Shown here piece by piece: positions 1 through 9,819 of a stretch of DNA of 64,000 nucleotides. The DNA lies in assembly GCA_001466705.2 (NCBI GenBank), contig LATX02000244.1, positions 186,001 through 250,000 of the forward strand. Reading direction: 5' to 3'. This DNA is from Moniliophthora roreri (taxonomy: Eukaryota; Basidiomycota; Agaricomycetes; Agaricales; Marasmiaceae). A model generated the notes under the pieces. It did not search any database and had not been told where the DNA came from. It saw nothing but the letters and a program-made list of their open reading frames with translations. The position numbers and the translations under genes are program-made. How positions within the stretch are numbered: the first letter of the stretch is position 1; each line of letters starts with the position of its first letter.

Positions 1-1
1 G

Positions 2-85
2 AAATCTCTTGCTGGACTGAGAAGAGTCAGCCTGAAAGGCATCTTTGGTCACAAAGATAAGGATGGAGAGGAGAAGGAGAAGTAG
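2..85 (+). CDS. 3' end of a gene entering from the left
   Basis: An open frame runs from the window edge to a TAG at 83-85. It encodes 27 residues, including GLRRVSLKGIFGHKD, followed by a charged tail of Asp, Glu and Lys. The composition looks like the C-terminus of a real fungal protein and not random sequence. Too little is visible to name the product. It is convergent with the Mpo1-like gene. Confidence 0.45.
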   Translation, partial: KSLAGLRRVSLKGIFGHKDKDGEEKEK

Positions 86-469
86 GCATCCTCCGTACCT
101 CTTCCCTCTCGTTCATGAACTCCCACACGTTTACCTAGACGATTATTCTGATGTTTTTTACGTCGCTGATCATTTGTGTAGTATTGCATCCTTTGTGCCT
201 ATGGAGATTTGTCTGTATGATGATATTTACATTACTACTTCCTAACCTTTGGGCTACATATCTCTTGATACCGTTTGCTATCCCCTAGAATCTCACTTCA
301 TTCCCATGCTTTGTTAGGTCCTTAGTTATGCATTAGCAATCCATCGCGTTATAGCATCTTATCCATCATAGCTTGTTGCTCTTCATCGATGATACAACAA
401 CTGGGGAGTACATCAATCGTAAGATACCGAATACACAGAACACCAGTACATGGATACATCATCAATCGT
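86..469. other. Convergent intergenic stretch
   Basis: This holds the presumed 3' UTRs of the partial gene on the left and the Mpo1-like gene on the right. No coding region is seen. It is AT-rich, and short open frames here lack codon character. Confidence 0.5.
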
Positions 470-1343
470 TCACTGAGCCTTAGCGGCAGCAGCTCGACGC
501 TTGTCACCCTCAATTTTCTTGATCCTAGCAATCTCCTTTCCAATTTCATTATTGATGCGCTTGTGCATCTGTGGCCTGTAACCGAGTGCGAACAGGATCT
601 CGAGGTGAACGAAGAATGGGGCCAGGACAACGGCTGTAACTCGATCATTAAGCAACTGTTCATACCCAGATCAGACGGGCGGTATACCTCCCAAGAGATT
701 GTCAAGAAGAGCTGGTGCGCGCTTCTCCGCGAAGCCGTGGCCAATGAATTGTGCGATCCAGCATACTGGGTAAACCGTCAGTCGGGTACAAGATTAAAGT
801 GATGTTCAAAACTTGCCTGCATGAACTGTAGCTCCAACAGTAATATGATCCGGTCGTGCAGCGAAAGCGGTAGCCGTGAGGAGAGAAAGCGTGAGTTGAG
901 GAGTGTATAACAGCTGTGCAAAACCGCAATCTCTTCAGTCGGGTAGACCAGACAGAAAAACAAGAACTCACCGCCGCAAATGGCTCCAGGATGAAATAGT
1001 AGGCAATGTAAAAGGCGGAAAACACAGCAGGAATATTCATATCGAAAGCAAGATATTCATTAAACTCGTGATGGATGTTGGGTAAGAACTCGGGAGTTAG
1101 AATGTCGGCAAGCAAGACTTGGGCCGACCTGAGGTAGGCTGGTGAGACATGGTTGACTTGGAGAGGGCGTCGGCGTTACCAGAGGATGAGAGGTACACAG
1201 ATGATATGTATCAAAACATTGATGCGATTAGAATGATATGCACCGTAGAATGTGAGCTAAACGAACGAGATTAGCAGAGTACTTGAGACAATGAAAATAT
1301 TAAGACCTACCTGAGTATTAACATCGAATATAGAGGCGGCCAT
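470..1343 (-). CDS. MPO1: Mpo1-like (DUF962/YGL010w) ER dioxygenase
   Basis: Members of this family are small ER membrane proteins. Yeast Mpo1 is an iron-dependent dioxygenase that removes one carbon from 2-hydroxy fatty acids during phytosphingosine breakdown. The first exon starts [11 protein letters not shown] and is spliced to [20 protein letters not shown], the family's N-terminal signature with the YGAYH histidine. The last exons carry [20 protein letters not shown] and [17 protein letters not shown], the conserved C-terminal block with a second histidine and the family's proline-rich ending. A basic tail ([10 protein letters not shown]) ends at the stop at 470. The coding region is split by about four short introns. 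The start at 1343 was chosen because it gives the family-like N-terminus. Assignment is by recall of family motifs. Confidence 0.85.
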
Positions 1344-2419
1344 GATGGTTTATTGAAAGAGAAATCACAGGCATTTATAGTGACGACACCCGGTAGAAGG
1401 AGGCAGTGTGATAGCCGAGGTCATACCAGGGTCACAGATTCAGCCTCGTCCGAACTAGTATGTTGATTTTCCGTCGGGTTACTACTTACCAGGGCGTACA
1501 ACGTGTGGGTAGAATATTCCGTTTACTCGTGTGGATTTGAATCAGCCAGGCAGGAGCGTCCATATCTCAATAGCAGATAATATCCAATTTTGACATCGAT
1601 ACAAAGGCCACTATCATGATGTTTCCCTAGATCCACAAACCGTGTGCCTAGTCCGTAGCCATTCAATTCACAGCTTCCATATGCTCACAATACACATCTA
1701 GACACCAATCCTTCCGCTTCGCGCCAGCATCTGGATTCAGGATCGAGAACGGGCGAAGGCAATGGCAATCTTTGAGATGTGATGAGAAGAAACATGGCAT
1801 AGATGGTGTGCTATGAGGAGACTCGTTGAACCTGGTGTGACATGCCAGGCCGCATTTTTGCGTGTACTGGCTTGATCATCCAGGACTGTCATCTCTGTCA
1901 ACGGGAGTCTGAAAGCCACAAGCCGTGTCACTCATGCTACATCATTTCATCGGTGCGCCTCTAGTCATACCGCAGGCCACCAATATTCATAATCCATACA
2001 TAGCTTCATTTTATCTTCACATCAGGAACAGTCATACCAGAGCACTCGAGAGTTCAGGAGGAGTTCCGATTCTGACTCCTTCAATATGCGACGAGAACTT
2101 ATGCCGTGGACAAGGAACATTGGACTCGTTCAAACGATGCTGTAGGCAGACGCTATAGCAAGGACACCAACCCTTACCCTAAGACAAGTACTATCGGATG
2201 ATCTCACTATATATACTTTTGTCAATTTGACCTCCTTCCTCAAGTCTGTCTGCCAGTCTCTGATGCTAGTATATGGTAAACGTATTTTCGTCCACCCTCG
2301 GCGTAACCAGCGTCAGAGGCCCACACTGTAGCTGCTGAGGTAGGTTGGAGGTTATCCCATGCCATTCCCCAAATCTGTCCCCACAGTGATGTCTAGTTGG
2401 GACCCGTGTTAAGGAAAGC

Positions 2420-2596
2420 ATGGATTTTATCAGCATGCTGAAAGGCATATATGACGAGCATAGTGCGGATGGGATGATAGAGTGGTTGAATGTCCAACAA
2501 GTCAACGACCTTCCTGAGCTCTTTAGTGCACTCGTGGCGCGCAGACCGTTAGGCGGGGTGAATGGAATTCTGAACGAGGACAATCTTCCGCGATAG
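2420..2596 (+). CDS. Possible small ORF (58 codons)
   Basis: From ATG at 2420 to TAG at 2594 the frame reads MDFISMLKGIYDEHSADGMI, then an EWLNVQQVNDLPELF segment. The mix of hydrophobic and acidic residues resembles a folded helical protein, unlike the surrounding frames. The frame is open back to a TGA at 2387. I do not recognise the family. It could be a small gene, one exon of a gene whose other exons I missed, or a relic. The opposite-strand frame over the same bases looks less protein-like. Confidence 0.25.
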   Translation: MDFISMLKGIYDEHSADGMIEWLNVQQVNDLPELFSALVARRPLGGVNGILNEDNLPR

Positions 2597-2679
2597 GCAG
2601 CAGGAGATCGATAGTGCATACCTCGTATGTTTGTACTGTGGCAACTTGGTTCTTGATTTTTTCAACTGATTCAGCAATA

Positions 2680-2707
2680 GAGTCAAGCCTTTTGAGTCAA
2701 GCCTTTT
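2680..2707. repeat. 14-bp tandem duplication
   Basis: The unit GAGTCAAGCCTTTT occurs twice without a spacer, followed by a further GAG. It lies in the gene-poor stretch and looks like a replication-slippage duplication. Confidence 0.8.
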
Positions 2708-3215
2708 GAGGCCATTGTCAAGAAAAGTTCGACATCTTCACGGCTCTAAAGTAGAGTCTCGACGCGGACGTGGCCCCAGGCCCAATCTGGTCATTGCCAG
2801 ATACACATAATATTTCGCGCCCAGACGGGCTTTGCAAGTGCTGCAGCCTTGCCTGTCGTCTAGAATTCATCTACGACTTTCCTCACGGCCGATGGCATTA
2901 CTTAATGTAAGGGACGATCTACAGCTGCCGACGAAAAAAGTGGAACGTCGCCACTAAGTATACTTGGACCTCTGGCGCTTTGATCAGCTCAGCGGCAACT
3001 TAACCTGCCGCTAAGTATCGAATGAGCTTTATGGCAATGTGTTCGTCCATCAACGTAGGCTCGCTGGCGATAGTAATCATAGCGCATGATATCATTTTAT
3101 CTAGCATGTAATATGCTTGAAGCGAAGAAAATAAGCCCCTTCTGCCCGACACGACACTCCATTTCAGCTTCAATTTAAGCACGGTCTACGAGCAGTCATA
3201 CATATAGAACGTCAA

Positions 3216-5219
3216 TTAAAAATCCAGAGAAAACTTGAAAACCGTAATGATAGGTACTGGCGCAGATCTGACCTTGTCCGGATTGAAGGTATCTTCATTT
3301 TGACGAGGGTTTGTATATCTTCCTAACCTGACCCATAGAGTGGACTGTATGGACCAGCCGAAGACGTACTGCTCAAGTGGTTCGGTAGACGAACAGGGGT
3401 CATTTGTGACCTCTCTTTCGGAAGCTGAAGAGGGAACCAGTTCGCGGCAGAGCTCTATCACTGGATTGTGTGGACGCCTGACGAATATTCTCTCGCCACC
3501 TTGGGACGGGGTGTCATAAGCTTCATGCAGAAGGTGCGGTGGTATTTGTGACCGGATGCGTTCAGCCTTCTTCCTCGACTTCAACGAGCTATCAATCTTG
3601 CGACCCAAGAACGATCGAACTGCATGATCTGCCTGGCCGCTACCCATGACTACGGCTTTCACATCCTTCAATCCCTCCAGATCCTCGTCCTCTGCTTCTT
3701 CTCGTTGGTCAGCTTGAAGTCCAGACTCAAGGTTCATCCGCGAAGCAAATGCAAAGCGGCGAAGGGGCTGAGTGTCCAATTCTTGTTCCAAGTCTTGTAG
3801 CCGTACGCGAGTAGGAATATCGGCCATGTACTCCTTGGGGTTAACTCCCGTCTCGCGTGCGGTATCCAGCTTAGATCTCGACATCCTTCTCCACAGAGGG
3901 ATGTCAATACACGTATTTCGACTATGGTCTTTGAGCAGCAGTGCTTGCGCCATGGCAATGGTAGCCCGAAGACGGTCCTCTTTCCCGAACTGAGCTGGGT
4001 CGAGTGTCACCCCCAGAATACCCATGACGCTGAACACAACATCGACGGGGCGAGCAGATCTTCGCCATTGCACATGCTCCCAGACATCCCTGAACCGCCC
4101 AAGATGCTCCAAAGTTGGCTCTCGATACTGCTGACGTTTGTCCAAAGCCTGCACGAATTGATATCGACGCTCTTGCGAGCCATCTCGATCATCACCATAC
4201 AGCTGTTCTTGCATTTTGAAGTACTCTTCGATGTGCATATTGTGGACAAAGATCTCTGGAGGAGATCCGACATACTCGGTATATAACACCTTTACCACAG
4301 GTGCCACCATAACTTCCTGGAACGTCCATGCACGTTCAATCCACTCCGTCTCTTCCGACTTCGTGGGAAAACGCCTGAGTCCGCCAGGTAAGACGAAGCA
4401 GATGCTGCAACCCTTGTATATGTCATACATACGCATGATCTGCCAGCGCTTGTCCTTTTTCCCTTCGACGGTCGGTGTTTGCACGATGCACAGCCGGTCA
4501 AGCCAGAGTAACTGGACACCCGCTTGAAGGGAGGCGAGGCAAGTGTAGCGCAAGACATCGACGCTGATAGGACCTCCATCATTACGGTCCTCGCATTCAA
4601 CAAGGATTACGCCACGTGCAGTAAGTTTGGGGTCTTCCTCGGGGGGTAAGCTCTTCCAGACATGGGAGATGGCAGCGTATTGGTATGGTAGTTCTTGTGT
4701 CTCCCAAACCTGAAGGGTATCGCCACGAACAACTTCAGCGCAATCTATGAAGCGGTACCGCTCTGGGGTAGCGAGAGGCGTTAAGTCAATTCGCTCATCG
4801 TGCTCTGCGGCAGCCCGAAGGTTGGCGAGAGATGCAGAGAAGATGGACTTCCCCGTGATGGGAGGGATACGGTCTTTGGTAGACGCAAAGTTTTCGCTGA
4901 TTCGCTCTCCAGCTGGTTCATAGATGGCAAGAGGAAAGTTGCCACCATGTTTACCCGTTTGAAGGAATTGAACGCCAGGGACCGTGTCATTTACTGTTGC
5001 TCTCGGTGCCATCGGTGCCTCGACCCGATGGATTGAAGTGGCTCCTGCGCGATGCTCGTGAGGTCCGGTTTCACAGTTTGGTACGGAGTCACCCTGTGCG
5101 GCGACGGAGCGCATTGCTGGGTCTGTACTAGCAACAATATTTTTACCCTCGGTAGCAGTAGTGTCGTGTTCTGTTGGAGATTCTCGAGTTGAAATGGCAG
5201 TTGGAGATTCACCATCCAT
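3216..5219 (-). CDS. HET-domain (heterokaryon incompatibility-like) protein
   Basis: This single-exon gene encodes 667 residues. HET proteins take part in fungal non-self recognition, where activation can trigger programmed cell death; most basidiomycete members are uncharacterised. Residues 1-150 are low complexity. The HET core follows: YAAISHVWKSLP (block 1, around residue 180), LLWLDRLCIVQT (block 2, around 240), then QIMRMYDIYKGCSICFVLPG and WIERAWTFQEVMVAP. This is the AISHVW variant frequent in Agaricomycetes rather than the ascomycete SYxWG form. The C-terminal half is charged and lacks recognisable NACHT, WD40 or TPR repeats. The lack of introns contrasts with the neighbours. The start at 5219 is the first ATG of the frame. 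The gene sits beside the 1.9 kb gene-poor stretch, a typical accessory location. Confidence 0.85.
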   Translation of the reverse strand: MDGESPTAISTRESPTEHDTTATEGKNIVASTDPAMRSVAAQGDSVPNCETGPHEHRAGATSIHRVEAPMAPRATVNDTVPGVQFLQTGKHGGNFPLAIYEPAGERISENFASTKDRIPPITGKSIFSASLANLRAAAEHDERIDLTPLATPERYRFIDCAEVVRGDTLQVWETQELPYQYAAISHVWKSLPPEEDPKLTARGVILVECEDRNDGGPISVDVLRYTCLASLQAGVQLLWLDRLCIVQTPTVEGKKDKRWQIMRMYDIYKGCSICFVLPGGLRRFPTKSEETEWIERAWTFQEVMVAPVVKVLYTEYVGSPPEIFVHNMHIEEYFKMQEQLYGDDRDGSQERRYQFVQALDKRQQYREPTLEHLGRFRDVWEHVQWRRSARPVDVVFSVMGILGVTLDPAQFGKEDRLRATIAMAQALLLKDHSRNTCIDIPLWRRMSRSKLDTARETGVNPKEYMADIPTRVRLQDLEQELDTQPLRRFAFASRMNLESGLQADQREEAEDEDLEGLKDVKAVVMGSGQADHAVRSFLGRKIDSSLKSRKKAERIRSQIPPHLLHEAYDTPSQGGERIFVRRPHNPVIELCRELVPSSASEREVTNDPCSSTEPLEQYVFGWSIQSTLWVRLGRYTNPRQNEDTFNPDKVRSAPVPIITVFKFSLDF

Positions 5220-5585
5220 TATTCGCTTCGTTTGAGCAATAACCTACAGATAAATTTCGTTTAGCACATGTTCGCCAAGTAAATTTATGGCTTACCCGAG
5301 AATGTATGCGAAGTAGTCCTAAAAGCCACTGAATCCACGAAGTGACGAGTTTGTCAAGCATTTCCAGTTGTTAAGCCTCATTCAAACATGGAGAAACCTG
5401 GCTTGAGGAACACACCATCGACCAACGTTGTAAAAACGTTATGGCGGCGCAGGTATCGCTCACTGCCGGTCGATCAAGTCTGAGGAAATGGTAATTTGTT
5501 CTCACTGCCCAAGCAGCGGCAAAGTCTAGGCCCTTTTCCCGACCACCACGTCATTCGATTTCCCGTGTCCTTCACCAATTGAAAC
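5220..5585. promoter_or_regulatory. Divergent promoter region, HET gene / SEC22
   Basis: These 366 bp separate the starts of the HET gene and SEC22 and must hold both promoters and 5' UTRs. No clear TATA box was identified. No coding sequence is seen. Confidence 0.4.
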
Positions 5586-6480
5586 ATGGTTCGGTCAACA
5601 ATCATTGTCAGAGCTTCAGATGCTCTTCCTCTTGCTGCCAGTGTAGACGACGAGCAGGTGCGTAAATATCCTTGTTCGCAGCTAAAGATTTACTGAGCTG
5701 GCTCAATTCAGACAGAACAAGCTCTTCAAGAGCACAAACAACAATCCAAGCTCATTTTCCGACGAATAACACCCAACTCTGAACCACGGTGCTCAATAGA
5801 AAGCGGGCAATACACCTTGCAGTACGCTATGGAGCTGATTTTGACAGGAAGCTCGTTCACTGACATGCATTCGCCATGCAGCTACCTGATCGCAGACAAT
5901 GTCGTGTTTCTCACAATAACAGACAAATCGTATCCTCGAAAACTTGCATTTTCATACTTGGATGAGCTCTCGAAGGAGTTCGCGACCACGTATGGCGCAA
6001 AAGTGGAGACAGTACGCAAGCCATATGCTTTCGTTGGATTCGGTGCGCGCCGGCCGAGTCATTTCGCAAGTTCTTTACTTATACCTTATCTTCAGATACC
6101 TTCATGTCAAAAACTGCACGACTATATCGTGATACCAGGACAGCGAATGCAGCGAGTTCAGGACTGGACAAGTTGAATGATGATCTTCAAGACGTGACGA
6201 GAATCATGACCAAGAACATGGAGGAGCTGCTATGGAGAGGTGATTCTTTGGACCGTACGTGACATATTGTCAATCTCAACTTGGGTTTTGGTTGACGTCG
6301 TCTCTCTCTCTCTCTCTCTCTCCAGGAATGTCGCACCTGTCTACATCATTGCGGACAGAGTCTGAAAAATACCGTAAAGCCGCACGAAACATCAATATTC
6401 AGGCGATGATTCGTCAGTATGCACCCTTGGGGGCTGTTCTTCTCATCGTCGTCATCATATTATACTGGAGATTCTGGTAA
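5586..6480 (+). CDS. SEC22: Sec22-type R-SNARE (v-SNARE)
   Basis: Sec22 is a longin-type SNARE that cycles between ER and Golgi and drives vesicle fusion. Five exons join to a 218-residue protein. Introns are 5658-5711, 5822-5881, 6043-6095 and 6255-6325. The longin domain starts MVRSTIIVRASDALPLAA and includes YLIADNVVFLTITDKSYP and LAFSYLDELSKEFATTYGAK. The SNARE motif contains LDKLNDDLQDVTRIMTKNME, followed by RMSHLSTSLRTESEKYRKAA. The C-terminal anchor is YAPLGAVLLIVVIILYWRFW. Length and domain order fit the family. The fourth intron ends in a (TC)10 tract just before its acceptor. The start at 5586 is the only ATG giving the family N-terminus. Confidence 0.93.
6301..6320 (+). repeat. (TC)10 microsatellite in SEC22 intron 4
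   Basis: Ten TC dinucleotides lie directly upstream of the TCCAG acceptor, so the repeat serves as the intron's polypyrimidine tract. Confidence 0.9.
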
Positions 6481-6740
6481 ATACGTGTTCGTGTTCGTGT
6501 TTATGCTACTTGGTAGAGCCTGTATTATACTATCCGCAAAGTATACACACCCGGTTATCTCGGGCCGATAGTCATGTGATATGATGACATGGGACAACAA
6601 GGCCAAATACAAGATCGGCAGAGTCGGGGAGAGAAACTTGGACTTTGATTTCTTCTCTGTTGTTGACTCAACACTTGGTATACCTGAACTCTTATACTCC
6701 CTAACTAAATCTCTTCTTTATAATCTAAAGCCTTTGTACA

Positions 6741-7549
6741 ATGAACTTTCACGGAAACGATACACCGCTCCTAGTCGCTCCTCGTCCTGTTAGGATGACT
6801 TCCCCCTCATTTTTCTTGGGCCGTGCCCAACCAGTACGACTTGTATCTGCTCCAGAAAGTCTTGAACGTAATCCTTCCTCAGAGGAAATCAAATCCGATC
6901 TACTCTCAGACCCACCTTTGGAGAGGGTCCCAAGCTCTCCTCGAACTGCTTCTCGGTGAGTATTTTTCTGGTGGTGTCACTATCATCATTTCGTTGACAA
7001 ACGTCTTCCCATCCCTAGATCAACTCTGCCTAGTGAAGCTCTAGAAGAGTTTCTTTCGATCTTGAAGCCAGGAATTTTCCCCCCGTGTTCGCCAGTCCGT
7101 AGTCGCCGCCAAATATCTATTTCATCGTTGCAGTCGTATGCCTACAAAGGCCGCTCTCGTATAGAGAGCATCCCAACGACTCCTGGAAGTAGTGTGGACG
7201 AACTCGAGATCGTACGTTCGAACCAGTCCAGCAGAAATACTCGAACCCCAGAATCCACCGATGGTCTTGATGGAGTTGATTTTCAGATCCTGGATTTGGG
7301 CTTGGAAGACAACTCCTTCCGCTGGTTTACTTCTAGCGTTCTCTGTACGTATGCATTCTATCTTTGATCGTGTACTCCTTATCTGAGCTATGTGATCTCT
7401 TTCTAGCTTCGCCAGTCTCTCGTAGTGGTGCCCGAAACCCATTCCAACGTTACTTGCAGTCCCCCAGCGCTGTATCTCCCTTCGCTTCTTTATCGCCCGC
7501 TGCCATTCCACTTCCTCTGCCCACGCCAGATGAAATGCTCGAGGCATGA
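6741..7549 (+). CDS. Unknown Ser/Pro-rich protein
   Basis: Three exons join in frame to about 226 residues. The first intron starts with GTGAGT after 6954 and ends at about 7018; the second starts with GTACGT near 7345 and ends with CTTTCTAG near 7406. Visible features are MNFHGNDTPLLVAPRPVRMT at the N-terminus, a possible short helix PSEALEEFLSILKPGIFPP, a basic patch SRRQISISSLQS and several SP sites that could be phosphorylated. No known domain is recognised. Clean splice sites and maintained frame argue that it is real. It is convergent with the M24 peptidase gene. Confidence 0.6.
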
Positions 7550-7947
7550 TGATACCACCCTTCACCCTTGCATCACTTGCATCGTCACAATTTACGTTGC
7601 AGTCACCGCATCTATCCGTTGTTCTTTTATTGACCAAACAATTCTGTGTATCACTTCTATCGTCGTGTTATCTTCGCCTTGTCACATATATTTTTATCGA
7701 AATACATCCTGTGGTTCCCTCTCGTCGTGCTTTCCATTGGCCTCCTTTCATCTCTCTTCTTCCGCTGCCTTACCTACTTTTCTCCGTGGAGTGGCTGCCA
7801 CTTCTTTCACCCCTTTGCTCATGGAAATTTACGGTATCTGATGTTGTTATCACGTTTAGTTGGCTACTTGGCCTTTTACACTGTATAACGTTCTCATAGG
7901 ACTTGAATCTAATATATGACTCTCTTTATTCGTCGTCGTAGCGTACA
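7550..7947. other. Convergent intergenic stretch, CT-rich
   Basis: This separates the 3' ends of the Ser/Pro-rich protein gene and the M24 peptidase gene. The plus strand is strongly C/T-rich, which produces overlapping Ser/Leu/Phe-rich open frames of no coding value. No gene seen. Confidence 0.5.
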
Positions 7948-9615
7948 CTAAGGTTCGAGAACAGACTTGGCCTGACCGCCCACGCCTTCCGTGAAAAGAA
8001 CCGCACTTCCAGATTGCTCGTCAATGTAGAAACAGTCTTCTAGTCGGACACCGATCTGAGAATCATTCATTAGCAAAAGAGTTTGAGTTGAGAGGTGGAA
8101 AGTACTCGCTTTACCCTCGATGTAGATACCTGGTTCATCTGAGAACGTATGGCCAGTATCGAGAATGTCTTCGCTTCCGCCGTTCAGATACGGACCTTCG
8201 TGGACCTCCAAACCAATGCCTAATAGGCGAGGCGATGAGACAAACTTCCAAGCAAAGAAGCTGAAGAGTTCATACCATGACCCAAACGATGGGTGAAATA
8301 TTTGGCATAACCGAAGACCGACAACGCTCTTCGTGCAGCTTCGTCCACTGATTTCGCAACTACACCTTTCCTAGCCTCGGATAGTGCCGAGTTCTGGGCT
8401 ATGCGAACGAGTTGCCATATTTTCGAGGCTTCAACCGAAATCACCGTGTCAGGAAGAGCAACTGTCTGTTGGAGCAGTGAAAAGTCAACGTTGTGTTAAT
8501 CTAGAGAAGGGGAGAACCGACTCTGGTAAGGTCACTCCAGTATTCATGTAACGTCCCTTTACAGTCAAAGAGAGCGAAATCGGACTCGCCCAGTTCGCGA
8601 TCTGTTCCACCTCCGTGAGGTAAAGCCGCGTTCTCTATACTCCTGTCAGTCAGTAAGCTACTTGAGTGTGAGGGTATAGACTGACCTCCGAAGAGGGTGA
8701 GACATTCTCCATTCTGCAAACCGACAGCTGTCAAGGCCGAGGCCATCATATTCCCAGCCTCAGACTCGCGCATACCAATGTACATCTTTTTATGGACGGC
8801 GCGAAGTGCGAGAAGAGTAGCCTAAAAAAAGGTATCAGGACTGATTCTTGAAGGAAAAAGGCCTTATACAGCTTACCTCGTTAGCACACTTCAATAACTC
8901 TCTCTCTGCCGCTGATTTCCGTTCCCTCAATCTGTTCACCTCCTGGGGTGCAGAAACCACACTTCCTTGACCGTAGGCCGCCTGTAACCCGTCTACGATG
9001 AAATGACGAATAGAACCGTCGACGAATATCTTTCCTTCCGATATAGAGAGCGCTGAAACAAGAATTTGGTAAGGATTGGCTTCCTCCGGCCAATATTCGT
9101 ATCGAATGTTATCGAAAGGAATGTCGAGTAGATTGGCCCGCGCAGCTTCGAATTTGGGAGCTAGCACCACAAGTTGAGGTTCAACTGTCCCATCCGCCTG
9201 AACTTTCGGAGTGATTGCAACGAGAAGAGGTCTTTCGGAGAGGTGCCAATACGACGACGAGACGTTGGCGTAGTAGAGCGCATTTGCACCTGGTTCAGTA
9301 ATATAGGCGCTTGCATTGAGAGTTCGGAGCGTTTCAACGAGTGCTTTTTGCCGACCGTGGAATTCCGATGCCTGGATGGGTTTCCTGTCGGCACAGTGAT
9401 TCTCGAGAGAAGGAAATCCTGGAGAAGAAGACGGATGTCGTGAATCCAACCATGGATTCAACGGGACTATAAACCATCCAACGAGGATGAATAAAGCGAG
9501 TAATACCGATTTCAGACTCGACTGAGTGCTAGTAATGAGTATATATAGATTGAAAAGAAACTTGCATATAACGCACTGGTTTACTCCCATCGACTTTTGT
9601 CTGCAGCTTTTCCAT
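7948..9615 (-). CDS. Membrane-anchored M24 metallopeptidase (Xaa-Pro peptidase-like)
   Basis: M24 enzymes use two metal ions to cleave X-Pro bonds. The first exon (MEKLQTKVDGSKP) is spliced to a transmembrane helix, LKSVLLALFILVGWFIVPLN, so a type II membrane topology is likely. A creatinase-like N-terminal domain follows (HGRQKALVETLRTLNASAYI to the LRERKSAAERELLKCANE linker). All five family metal ligands can be placed: the Asp of ALFDCKGTLHE, the Asp of YWSDLTRVG, the His of RLGHGIGLEVHEG, the Glu of FSDEPGIYIEG and the Glu of GVRLEDCFYI. The gene has about six or seven introns and ends at 7948. Start 9615 is preferred because the exon leads directly to the membrane anchor. It diverges from the 9820 gene across 204 bp. 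Substrate unknown; secretory-pathway lumen or cell surface inferred from topology. Confidence 0.85.
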
Positions 9616-9819
9616 GCCAAAGGGGTGGAAAGGAAGAAGGAACAAGGGAATTCATGGGTGCCGGTGTGAAGATATTGCGGTTGGCGGGCTATTCTCGACT
9701 TTTCCCATCATGCATCGTGATTGATATCCAATTGGAGTGTGCACCTGGCATGGATGGGCACGAGGCAGTCTTTGTGTTGCTTCTATACACCCAGGGCCCA
9801 TAGTATTCTCACCCACATC

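Larger units (their letters stand above)
1344..3215. other. Long gene-poor stretch
   Basis: This is nearly 1.9 kb between the Mpo1-like gene and the HET gene. No multi-exon gene could be assembled on either strand. The only coding-like piece is a 58-codon open frame on the plus strand at 2420-2596, downstream of a TATA-like ACTATATATAC near 2205. A 14-bp unit is duplicated in tandem at 2680-2707. No terminal repeats or transposase-like frames were seen. It may contain decayed sequence. Confidence 0.5.

Noticed and set aside
1344..3215. Possible transposon or LTR in the gene-poor stretch
   Set aside because: No long direct or inverted terminal repeats, reverse transcriptase, integrase or transposase motifs were seen.
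7546..7899. Overlapping Leu/Ser/Phe-rich frames after the Ser/Pro-rich gene
   Set aside because: They result from CT-rich 3' sequence and have no coherent composition or splice support.
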